Below are positions 1 to 5,220 of a stretch of 5,220 bases of DNA, piece by piece. The stretch is taken from NCBI GenBank assembly GCA_003565035.1, contig PXDP01000360.1, positions 1 to 5,220 on the forward strand, read 5' to 3'. The stretch is from PVC group bacterium. Lineage in GTDB: Bacteria > Verrucomicrobiota > Kiritimatiellia > SS1-B-03-39 > UBA6053. The notes beneath the pieces were generated by a model. The model worked only from the letters and a program-made list of their open reading frames with translations. It made no database searches and was not told the origin of the DNA. Every line of letters starts with the position of its first letter. The stretch's first letter is position 1. The position numbers and the translations under genes are program-made.

Positions 1-517
1 CGTCGACAATGACACCCTGGAACAGGCCCTTTGCCCCGTCCCGCTTTCCAGCATTGCCCTGGCCGGAAAACGCATTGGGTATGCCGCCTCTGGAATGGCC
101 GTGCAATGGGCCAAAGGCACCGCCCCTCCCGCTGAACCCCTTCGCGTTCTTCCCCGCGGAGTCATCACCCGACACTCCACCGACCTTCTGGCCTTTTCCG
201 ATCCGCTCATTAAAAAAACCCTCACCCTGATCTCTGAGAAAACCGAACAGATCCGGGACGTGGCCGATGTGGTCAGCCATCTCGGCATTCCGCGAAGAAC
301 CCTGGAATACCGCGTGAACAAAAGTACCGGACAGAGCCTAGGAAACCTCCTCACCCGGGCCCGCATCCGCAAAGCCTCCAATCTGCTCACCGAAACCGAT
401 CTCAGCATCAAGGAAATCGCCTACCTCGTCGGTCTCTCCGAACCCCGCATGCTTTCCCTGATTTTCAAGCGTGAAACCGGCGAAACCCCCAGCGAATATC
501 GCTCAAGAACCCGGTAA
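1..517 (+). CDS. XylR-like AraC-family transcription regulator, 3' part (5' end outside window)
   Basis: The protein binds DNA and probably switches sugar-use genes on when it senses a sugar. The reading frame is open from base 2 to the TAA at 515-517, giving 171 visible residues. Residues 1-30 begin VDNDTLEQALCPVPLSSIAL, which matches the end of the LacI/GalR-like periplasmic-binding-type domain of XylR regulators (usual pattern GVDND...PPLSS). Residues 51-61 contain GVITRHSTDLL, the usual XylR linker (GVVTRQSTD). The AraC-type DNA-binding domain follows: first helix-turn-helix about residues 84-108 (LGIPRRTLEYR), second about 134-157 (IKEIAYLVGLSEP), closing with FKRETGETPSEYR. The ATG at 95 is internal, because homologous residues precede it. 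XylR proteins are usually near 380-400 residues, so over half is missing. The family call is firm; the inducing sugar cannot be told from this end, so xylR is not assigned as a symbol. It converges on the next gene and is not co-transcribed with it. Confidence 0.93.
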   Translation, partial: VDNDTLEQALCPVPLSSIALAGKRIGYAASGMAVQWAKGTAPPAEPLRVLPRGVITRHSTDLLAFSDPLIKKTLTLISEKTEQIRDVADVVSHLGIPRRTLEYRVNKSTGQSLGNLLTRARIRKASNLLTETDLSIKEIAYLVGLSEPRMLSLIFKRETGETPSEYRSRTR

Positions 518-530
518 TTCGGGCTTTATT
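510..530. terminator. weak candidate bidirectional terminator over the regulator stop codon
   Basis: CCCGG (510-514) pairs with TCGGG (519-523) with one G-T wobble, leaving the four-base loop TAAT that contains the regulator's stop codon. On the + strand the stem is followed by CTTTATT; on the - strand by TTCTT. An intrinsic terminator serving both convergent genes would fit this place, but the stem is only five pairs and the T-runs are broken, so the call is tentative. Confidence 0.3.
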
Positions 531-629
531 CCGCCAAACAGGTCCGCAGGTTCCCATTCGGATCATATGCCACCGGGGCGAGGAAACAGTCGCGGATGCG
601 GTCGTGATCGCGGTTGCGGTATTTACACC
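518..629. other. intergenic gap between convergent genes
   Basis: This 112-base gap lies between the two stop codons. It contains part of the weak terminator candidate, a 12-base direct repeat and one arm of a second small hairpin. No promoter is expected between convergent genes and none was recognised. A start-less - strand frame with a coding-like look crosses it and is discussed under findings. Confidence 0.8.
591..620 (+). repeat. 12-base near-exact direct repeat, 18-base period
   Basis: CGCGGATGCGGT (591-602) recurs as CGCGGTTGCGGT (609-620), with one mismatch and a six-base spacer CGTGAT. Two copies are too few to call an iteron or operator array. It could be a chance echo of GCGGT-rich sequence. 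Confidence 0.6.
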
Positions 630-638
630 TTAGGGTGT
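625..638. other. small hairpin over the stop codon of the large gene
   Basis: ACACC (625-629) pairs perfectly with GGTGT (634-638) around a four-base loop holding the stop codon of the large - strand gene. No T-run follows on either strand, so by itself it is not a good intrinsic terminator. It could act as a 3' mRNA stabilising stem or be chance. Confidence 0.3.
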
Positions 639-3600
639 GTGGTGCCGCAAGCGAAGGCGGTAGAAGCGTTGGTGAAGAACCTCGGTTTCATCCATGAGGT
701 CCAGGGCGTCGTCGTTTCCGGGCATCCAGATGCCGAGTGGGAGCCATTCAGGGTCGCCCAGCAGCGTGTCCGTGTATTCCAGCCGGTATTCCAGGTGGCT
801 TTGGGTCAGAATCCGAATGCCGCGGGCGTTGCCGTCCATGAAGAGTCCACTCAGATGAGGCGGAGTCAAAGGTTCTGCCTCACGGAGAACCGTGACCGCC
901 ATGGCATTGATCAGGCCCGACCAGGCGGGATCAGGCCCCACGCGGAAGCTGTAGGAGGAAGCCCCGCTGACGATATGACTTACATAATGGGTTTGCCCAT
1001 CCTCCCCAATGTTCACACCGTTGACCACGACTTCCGCATCCGGAGTTCCGGGATCAAACGTGATGGTGATGCTGCGGTCGTTTCCAACCCGCCGGAGGAC
1101 AAATTCAAAGCGCACGTCCTCTTCTGGATCAAAACCATCAAACGTATGAGTCCAGTACCGGTCATTGTTGGAGTTAAAGGAATGCGTCTGCCGCAGGTCG
1201 GCGTTTTCGGCATCAAACCAGTCAAACCGCGCCGCATTGCCGGAGGCCATAGGCGGGAAGTGCGCGGCCGTGAGGGTGTCAATGGGGGCACCAACAATAT
1301 CACCCGAGGTAACGCTGCTGGCCAGACTGTAACGGAGATCCGCCGTCTCCTCTCCGCTTTGGTTCCGCAGAAGCACCTGGCTAAACGACGCGGGAGGCGT
1401 GTTCCCGGTGCCTGCGGCACTCCGCAGATTAAACCTTTGCCAGGTGTTGCCGCTGTATTCAACGGCATCGGTCCCCTGCATGGCGCTGGTGAAATTGATG
1501 AGAAAGGTCTCCTCCATGGGCGGGAGCGGCAGGACGGTCACGGTCAACACAGCACTTTCACTCTCCACACCCTCTCCTTCCCCATTGTCCACAAAAACGG
1601 TATAGCTTCCCGCATCCGCAAGCGACGCAGACTCGATGGAAAAGGTCGGTTGATCCGCCCCGGGGAGGTCCACCCCGTTTTTCCGCCATTGATAGGTCGG
1701 GGCGGGAAACCCGCTTGCCGTCACCGAAAAAGAGACCGGGTTGCCCTCAAGCACCGTCAGTGAAACCGGGTGGGAGGTAATTACCGGCTCAAACGGATCG
1801 CTGCTTTCCACCGTGATCGTCACATCGTCGAAGGTCACCGCTTCACCGTTGGACACCCGATAGCGCAGCACGTAGTCGCCGGGAAGTTCGAAGCTGATGC
1901 TGGCATCCGGCGCGGTGGGCGGGGCCGGATTGGCGTACACCGCCCCGGGGCCGGAGATCTTTTGCCACCAGGTCTCCAGCGGACCCTGCGGCAAATACTC
2001 CCCGCTGAAACTGGCCGCAAGCGTATGGCTGTCCCCGAGATTCACCGTGGCATCCGGCCCGGCTTCCACGAAAGGGGCCAGGTTCAGGGTCGCAGGCAGG
2101 GTCAGATCGTTCCAGGTGGTCGTGAAGGTGCCCGTGGTGTTATTGGGCGAATGTACCGTAATCCCGACCAGCACCGTTTCCGGCATGGTGACCGTGTAGG
2201 TGGTGTGGTACCAGAAAAAATTCGACCCTTCCTGCACATAGCGGCTGAGCTGGAAGCTGTTTCCTGTCCGGGTGATGCGGTACAGCCCGGTATTGGGCGG
2301 AGCCACCCCGGTTCCAGACTCCGCGCCGCCGGTGCTACTCCGATGTCCCGCGCGGCCGGATATCCAACTCGAACCATCCCGGTGGGCACCCACATATACC
2401 ATTCTGGAGCCCGGATCCAGATTCTCCCGCACCATCATCGAGGTGAAGGCCCATACCGAGCCGGAGGTCGGCGTGAGGGAGCCCAGCCGGCCAAAGACTT
2501 GAAAGTCTCCGGTCATTTCCACATACGCGAAGCTGACCGAATCCGAAGCGGCCATTTGCATCCCCGCTCCCCCGCCTGACAAGGTCCAGCTTGAACCGTC
2601 AGGATTGGTCGAAATGCTTTGCGGGACAGCCGAGTTAATGCCGGCGGTCTGCTGCACGGGCATGTTGATCCGCACGGCCACCTCGGCAGTGTCGGTGTAT
2701 TCCCCGTCATTCACGGTAACACGCAACACATAGTCGCCGTCGGCACTGAAGCGCGCCCCAGTGTCCAAGTCGGCCGCGTTGTCAAACGTCACGGTGCCCG
2801 GACCGCTGACGCGTTCCCAGAGAACGGTGAGCGGGTCATTGTCCAGATCCACTGCCGCCGCCTCCAGCCAGAGGCCGACGCCGGAAGGCAGGTTGACCGA
2901 TGAGACGCTCGGGCTGGTGATCGACACTGTGGGCGGATGGTTCAGTTCGGCGTCGATTTCGCGCGCGGTGATGTCCCACCAGGTGCCGTTGTCCAGAGCC
3001 AGGCGCAGGGTGGCCTCGCCGTCGATGGCATCCGCGTCGGTCGCGGCGAGCAGCGTGAGACTCTGCCACTGATCCCAGTTGCCCGGGGTGAAGAAGAGGT
3101 TTCCAGCCCCAAGCACTTCCAGACTCTCCCCGCCGTTGACGGGATTCAGCAGCGAGGCCTGCAGGGTGAGGTCTCCGAAAGGCTGCTGCCGCAGCCGCAC
3201 GAACACCTGCTCCGTACCGCCTTCGGGTACAAGGACGAGACTCGTGGATGTCTCCACTTTCACCCCGTCAAAGGGCTCCAGGAAGGCAACGGGAATCGGA
3301 CGCTCCAGTTGTCCGCCCGGCAGCTCCACGCCCACCTGAATGTGACGGGTGCCGGAGGTGGTGGCTTTGTGGATGGCTTCCAGATAATAACGCTGTCCCG
3401 CCACCAGGGAAATCGCGTCGGAGCGCTGGGAGGAATGCCCCCAGGCATTGGGATTATCCTCCCGGTTCGGATTTAAAATCAGTACCCGGTTTGCAGGCTG
3501 GTCGTCGGTGCTGAGCCAGACCTGCGCGCGGCGGCGGGCAGCCACATAAAAATGATAATCCCCGGTTTTCGGGGCCACGAAATAGGCCCTCAGCCGCGTG

Positions 3601-5220
3601 CCGTAGTTGCCGGTATTCTCCTGGTATTGCATTGTCCCTGAGTCAATGAAGTCAAAAAGGTCAGCCTCGTCAGGATACGCAGTGCTGTCCACCAAATCGG
3701 ATACATTATTGCCGGTCACCCCGTAAAAAATCTCCCGCAAAAATCCGCCTTCTCCATCATTGGGAACAAGGGTAACGGTGAAACTGCGGTTCTCCGAGGT
3801 TTCTTCACCCTCATTATCATCGAAAGCCTGCACATGCCAGGTCGTCGCTCCAACACTGGCCACCCAGTTGAAGCGGTACAGGGCTCCGGACACGGGGCTG
3901 GTTTGCGTGCTGACCAGATTTCCGTTCACAAAGAAACGAACCTCCGAAATATTCGCGGTGGTGCTGGTCACATCCGCCTCAAGCGCAACCACGTCCCCGG
4001 TTTCGAAGGTGGCTCCGTCCGCCGGATGTTGCAGGACAATGGACGGGTTGATATTGTCGTCGTCGAGGATGGTCACGGTGAGCGTGGCGGGGCTGCCAAG
4101 CACGCTGTCGCCAAGGGCATTGGTCGCCGTCGTGAGCTGCACCTGGAAGGTTTCCGGGGGTTCGGGTTCTGAGTCGTTCAGAATGGGAATCGAAATCGTT
4201 TTGATGCCTGTGTCATTATGAGCCCAGGTCAGGGTACCGCTGACGGCGGTGTAATCCTCCCCGGCCAGCGCGCTTCCATCCACGGTGGTGAAATTGGCCG
4301 TGAGTTCGCCCGACTGACCGCCTACCCGAGAGACTTCCAGCACGAGATTGCCGTGGTCTTCCATCACCGTGACCGCGGATTCCACAAACTGTACCGTACC
4401 GTAGGCATCGTTGTCGATCACCCACACCTCGAAGGAGGCGCCGATCAACCCCTCATAAGCCGGATCACCGCTGCTGGCGGCGGCGGTGACCGTCGCCCAC
4501 TCATCGCCGTCGACCTCTTCGTTATCCACGGCGGAGATCTGCACGCTTTGTGGCTGATCCCAGTTGGCGGGATTGAAGGTGAGTTGGGCGGGAAGCGCCT
4601 GCACGCGGGCGCCGGTGCCGATGGATACGGTGACGTTTTGCGCCGGCGCGGTGGTCAGAACCACGCTGTAGGAAAGGCTGCCGCCGTCTTCAGACAGTTC
4701 GCGGCGGGGCTGCGGCTGGGGTTCGCCGAAGAGGGGCGGCTGCGCGGGCGGCAACGGCGGAGGGATTACCTGTACCGCCGGTTGCGCCACGCCGTGCACC
4801 ACCACGCTGAGGATGCTCTGGCCGATGAGACCATCGTTGTCCGTAACCGTCAGAGTCACGTCATAAATCCCGGGGACGGTGTAGCTGTGCGAAACCGCCA
4901 TGCCATTCGCGGTGAAGCCGTTGCCGAAGTCCCAGGCGTAGTCGACGATCGTGCCGTCGCTGTCAAAGGAGTCGGAGGCATCGAACTGCACCGGCAGCGG
5001 CGTGTTTCCGGTCTGGGGGCTGAGCGTGAAACCCGCCACGGGCGGACGTTTAAAATCATCCACGCGATTAATTTCCAGATAAAGGATCGAAGCAGTGTTG
5101 CGATGCGAACTGATGACAATTTCGCCGCTGCTGACGGGCAGGGTCAGAGAGCCTTCGGCGTACCCATGGGTGGCGAGGTTGCGGTCGAGCAGGATTTCGC
5201 CATTGAAGCGCAGCAGCGCA
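630..5220 (-). CDS. giant multidomain extracellular beta-sandwich protein (PKD, Calx-beta, PA14, DUF1349-like, Ig), C-terminal part
   Basis: Probably a secreted or surface protein that binds glycans or other surfaces. The frame is open from 5219 to the TAA at 630-632: 1,529 visible residues, 5' end outside the window. GTG at 5063 is visible residue 53 and not the start. Domains by visible residue: undefined end of a module 1-59; PKD 60-143 (WDFG at 96-99); proline-rich linker 144-173; Calx-beta-related module with LTFxxxNW 174-270; Calx-beta 272-388 (DGSALAGEDY, ILDDD); bacterial Ig-like 392-484; PA14 492-644; second LTFxxxNW-type module 657-759; PKD-like 761-852; concanavalin-like DUF1349-like 855-1047; PKD-like 1049-1138; Ig (I-set type) 1143-1229; unnamed beta-rich module 1237-1447; terminal module 1453-1529. 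There is no catalytic motif, transmembrane segment, LPXTG or PEP-CTERM signal, and no cysteine at all. Signal peptide and any enzymatic domain would lie upstream. Domain types are well supported; the overall function is not known. Confidence 0.95.
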   Translation of the reverse strand, partial: ALLRFNGEILLDRNLATHGYAEGSLTLPVSSGEIVISSHRNTASILYLEINRVDDFKRPPVAGFTLSPQTGNTPLPVQFDASDSFDSDGTIVDYAWDFGNGFTANGMAVSHSYTVPGIYDVTLTVTDNDGLIGQSILSVVVHGVAQPAVQVIPPPLPPAQPPLFGEPQPQPRRELSEDGGSLSYSVVLTTAPAQNVTVSIGTGARVQALPAQLTFNPANWDQPQSVQISAVDNEEVDGDEWATVTAAASSGDPAYEGLIGASFEVWVIDNDAYGTVQFVESAVTVMEDHGNLVLEVSRVGGQSGELTANFTTVDGSALAGEDYTAVSGTLTWAHNDTGIKTISIPILNDSEPEPPETFQVQLTTATNALGDSVLGSPATLTVTILDDDNINPSIVLQHPADGATFETGDVVALEADVTSTTANISEVRFFVNGNLVSTQTSPVSGALYRFNWVASVGATTWHVQAFDDNEGEETSENRSFTVTLVPNDGEGGFLREIFYGVTGNNVSDLVDSTAYPDEADLFDFIDSGTMQYQENTGNYGTRLRAYFVAPKTGDYHFYVAARRRAQVWLSTDDQPANRVLILNPNREDNPNAWGHSSQRSDAISLVAGQRYYLEAIHKATTSGTRHIQVGVELPGGQLERPIPVAFLEPFDGVKVETSTSLVLVPEGGTEQVFVRLRQQPFGDLTLQASLLNPVNGGESLEVLGAGNLFFTPGNWDQWQSLTLLAATDADAIDGEATLRLALDNGTWWDITAREIDAELNHPPTVSITSPSVSSVNLPSGVGLWLEAAAVDLDNDPLTVLWERVSGPGTVTFDNAADLDTGARFSADGDYVLRVTVNDGEYTDTAEVAVRINMPVQQTAGINSAVPQSISTNPDGSSWTLSGGGAGMQMAASDSVSFAYVEMTGDFQVFGRLGSLTPTSGSVWAFTSMMVRENLDPGSRMVYVGAHRDGSSWISGRAGHRSSTGGAESGTGVAPPNTGLYRITRTGNSFQLSRYVQEGSNFFWYHTTYTVTMPETVLVGITVHSPNNTTGTFTTTWNDLTLPATLNLAPFVEAGPDATVNLGDSHTLAASFSGEYLPQGPLETWWQKISGPGAVYANPAPPTAPDASISFELPGDYVLRYRVSNGEAVTFDDVTITVESSDPFEPVITSHPVSLTVLEGNPVSFSVTASGFPAPTYQWRKNGVDLPGADQPTFSIESASLADAGSYTVFVDNGEGEGVESESAVLTVTVLPLPPMEETFLINFTSAMQGTDAVEYSGNTWQRFNLRSAAGTGNTPPASFSQVLLRNQSGEETADLRYSLASSVTSGDIVGAPIDTLTAAHFPPMASGNAARFDWFDAENADLRQTHSFNSNNDRYWTHTFDGFDPEEDVRFEFVLRRVGNDRSITITFDPGTPDAEVVVNGVNIGEDGQTHYVSHIVSGASSYSFRVGPDPAWSGLINAMAVTVLREAEPLTPPHLSGLFMDGNARGIRILTQSHLEYRLEYTDTLLGDPEWLPLGIWMPGNDDALDLMDETEVLHQRFYRLRLRHHTP
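633..863 (-). other. C-terminal module ending in RFYRLRL
   Basis: The last 77 residues (visible 1453-1529) read as short beta strands: IRILTQSHLEYRLEYTD, then EWLPLG, then LMDETEV and RFYRLRL before the stop. A TQ...Y.LEYTD...W..LG...FYRL pattern is familiar to me from the extreme C-termini of large secreted Verrucomicrobiota-type proteins. This supports the stop at 630 as the natural end of the gene. A role in export or folding is only inferred. Confidence 0.55.
879..1511 (-). other. unnamed beta-rich module, possibly carbohydrate-binding
   Basis: About 211 residues (visible 1237-1447) start with ETFLINFTSA, pass through GNTWQRFNL and HTFDGFDPEEDVRFEFVLRR, and end with WSGLINAMAV. The order (a FLIDFGS-like opening, a W..F/N strand, then an L.GL.P...Y.F.F strand near the centre) resembles jelly-roll lectin-like modules seen in planctomycete and verrucomicrobial surface proteins. 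I cannot name a family. Confidence 0.45.
1533..1793 (-). other. Ig (I-set type) domain lacking the disulfide cysteines
   Basis: Visible residues 1143-1229 carry the classic bacterial Ig pattern: ITSHPVSLTVLEGNPVSFSV, then YQWRKNGVDLPGA, then SLADAGSYTVFVDN. Serine and valine stand where animal I-set domains have the two bridging cysteines. This is common in bacterial copies. Confidence 0.85.
1806..2075 (-). other. PKD-like domain B
   Basis: Visible residues 1049-1138 open with FVEAGPDATVNLGDSHTLAA, continue with WWQKISGPGAV and end GDYVLRYRVSNGE plus DDVTITV. It shares the W-SGPG...GDYVLR...GE frame with the PKD-like domain at 2664-2939, so the two are related copies on either side of the concanavalin-like domain. 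Confidence 0.75.
2079..2657 (-). other. concanavalin-like (DUF1349-like) domain
   Basis: Visible residues 855-1047 show SSWTLSGGGAGM, FAYVEMTGDFQVFGRL, AFTSMMVRENLDPGSRMVYV, then YRITRTGNSFQLSRY and TVLVGITVHSPNN. This is the usual strand order of the DUF1349-like concanavalin fold: G-D-F, then MMIRE..D.GSR, then R.GN.F, then VYVGL...S.NN. Such domains are often attached to glycan-active proteins, but no catalytic residues are known for it here. Confidence 0.75.
2664..2939 (-). other. PKD-like domain A
   Basis: Visible residues 761-852 read HPPTVSITSPSVS, then LDNDPLTVLWERVSGPGTV, then GDYVLRVTVNDGEYTDTAEV. The D.D.DPL...W..VSGPG...F...G.Y.LR..V.DGE frame is typical of PKD/REJ-related extracellular modules. 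Confidence 0.75.
2943..3251 (-). repeat. second Calx-beta-related LTFxxxNW module
   Basis: Visible residues 657-759 contain VPEGGTEQVFVRL and LFFTPGNWDQWQSLTLLA followed by ATDADAIDG. The arrangement matches the module at 4410-4700 (E.GG...V.L, L.F.P.NWDQ.QS, DG), making the two a divergent repeat within the protein. Confidence 0.7.
3288..3746 (-). other. PA14 domain
   Basis: Visible residues 492-644 begin FLREIFYGVTGNNVSDL, continue DFIDSGTMQYQENTGNYGTR, then VAPKTGDYHFYVAARRRAQVWLS, ISLVAGQRYYLEAIHK and HIQVGVELP. This is the PA14 beta-barrel signature: NYG.R..G/AY...P.TG.Y.F...........LWLS...........ISL.AG..YY.EA.HK. PA14 domains often bind carbohydrate, but the domain alone does not show the ligand. 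Confidence 0.9.
3768..4046 (-). other. bacterial Ig-like domain
   Basis: Visible residues 392-484: SIVLQHPADGATFETGDVVAL, ISEVRFFVNGNLVSTQTSP, YRFNW, and WHVQAFDDNEGEETSE. The P..G..F..GD.V.L.A......I..V.F.VNG frame is that of the bacterial Ig-like family that commonly follows or precedes PA14 domains. Confidence 0.8.
4056..4406 (-). other. Calx-beta domain
   Basis: Visible residues 272-388 hold VQFVESAVTVMEDHGNLVLE, DGSALAGEDYTAVSGTLTW and a closing VTILDDD. Acidic residues at both ends match the calcium-binding loops of Calx-beta, so calcium binding is likely by family but not shown here. Confidence 0.88.
4410..4700 (-). repeat. first Calx-beta-related LTFxxxNW module
   Basis: Visible residues 174-270: LSEDGGSLSYSVVLTTAP, then LTFNPANWDQPQSVQISAVD followed by NEEVDG, closing VWVIDND. 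The strand order follows Calx-beta, with the added LTF...NW..PQ.V signature. It pairs with the copy at 2943-3251. Confidence 0.7.
4701..4790 (-). other. proline-rich linker
   Basis: Visible residues 144-173 include PPPLPPAQPPLFGEPQPQP, a stiff, extended linker separating the PKD domain from the Calx-beta-related module. No other such linker is seen in the visible part. Confidence 0.7.
4791..5042 (-). other. PKD domain
   Basis: Visible residues 60-143: PVAGFTLSPQTGNTPLPVQF, DSFDSDGTIVDYAWDFGNG, SHSYTVPGIYDVTLTVTDND. The WDFG motif and the Y..PG.Y.VTLTVTD strand are diagnostic for PKD. Its sequence starts only seven residues after the GTG at 5063, which alone argues against that codon as the start of a secreted protein. 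Confidence 0.93.
5064..5219 (-). other. in-frame upstream extension of the large gene to the window edge
   Basis: Fifty-two sense codons precede the GTG at 5063 in the same frame with no stop. They encode a beta-rich stretch (ALLRFNGEILLDRNLATHGY, then GSLTLPVSSGEIVIS, then ASILYLEINRV) that looks like the end of another sandwich domain. I cannot name its family from this fragment. There is no signal peptide. Confidence 0.85.

Noticed and set aside
9..230. + strand frame of 73 codons overlapping the regulator
   Set aside because: The product is proline- and tryptophan-rich without a motif, and it overlaps the well-supported regulator in another frame.
95..517. ATG at 95 as the true start of the regulator
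   Set aside because: The 31 codons before it encode the conserved end of the sugar-binding domain (VDNDTLEQ...PLSS), so the ATG is internal.
591..620. CGCGG direct repeat as a CRISPR unit, iteron or regulator operator
   Set aside because: Only two 12-base copies exist, the spacer is six bases, and the place between two convergent gene ends is unlikely for an operator.
630..690. A frameshift near the end of the large gene that would extend it into the gap
   Set aside because: The existing end, RFYRLRL followed shortly by a stop, fits the usual end of this kind of C-terminal module, so no shift is needed.
471..2579. Long + strand open frames opposite the large gene (471-1763 and 1770-2579, same frame)
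   Set aside because: They lie antisense to a gene with strong domain evidence, show low-complexity Arg/Gly/His-rich translations with no recognisable motif, and are the expected shadow of GC-rich codon positions.
3760..4221. + strand frames of 112-153 codons opposite the Calx-beta and Ig-like domains
   Set aside because: No domain pattern or plausible ribosome binding context was seen, and the opposite strand carries clearly conserved domains.

Overview
This window holds the ends of two convergent protein-coding genes, separated by about 112 bases. Both genes are cut by the window edges, so neither true start codon, promoter nor ribosome binding site is visible. No RNA gene, CRISPR array, insertion sequence or phage gene was seen.

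The left part (1-517, + strand) is the 3' end of a XylR-type transcription regulator: the last part of a LacI/GalR-like sugar-sensing domain followed by a complete AraC-type double helix-turn-helix. The right part (630-5220, - strand) is one continuous open frame of 1,529 visible codons. It encodes the C-terminal portion of a giant, probably secreted or surface, multidomain protein. In order it carries PKD, Calx-beta-related, Calx-beta, bacterial Ig-like, PA14, a second Calx-beta-related, PKD-like, concanavalin-like (DUF1349-like), PKD-like, cysteine-less Ig, an unnamed beta-rich module and a short terminal module ending in a FYRLRL-type motif. No catalytic domain is visible. The frame stays open to the window edge, so the GTG at 5063 is an internal valine codon and not the start.

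The pairing of a XylR-like regulator with a PKD/PA14/Calx-beta/DUF1349-like architecture, in moderately high GC DNA, suggests the Planctomycetota-Verrucomicrobiota-Lentisphaerota group, most likely a Verrucomicrobiota bacterium living on polysaccharides. This is an inference from gene style; no marker gene is present. The regulator implies a carbohydrate-responsive neighbourhood, and the large protein could bind glycans or other cells. The two genes are on opposite strands, so they are not one operon and any regulatory link is unproven.

The short gap (518-629) holds a weak candidate bidirectional terminator, a small hairpin and a 12-base near-exact direct repeat. Nothing in the window makes a convincing new system. 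The points most worth a second look are the unnamed beta-rich module, the C-terminal module as a possible sorting element, and the missing N-terminus of the giant protein.
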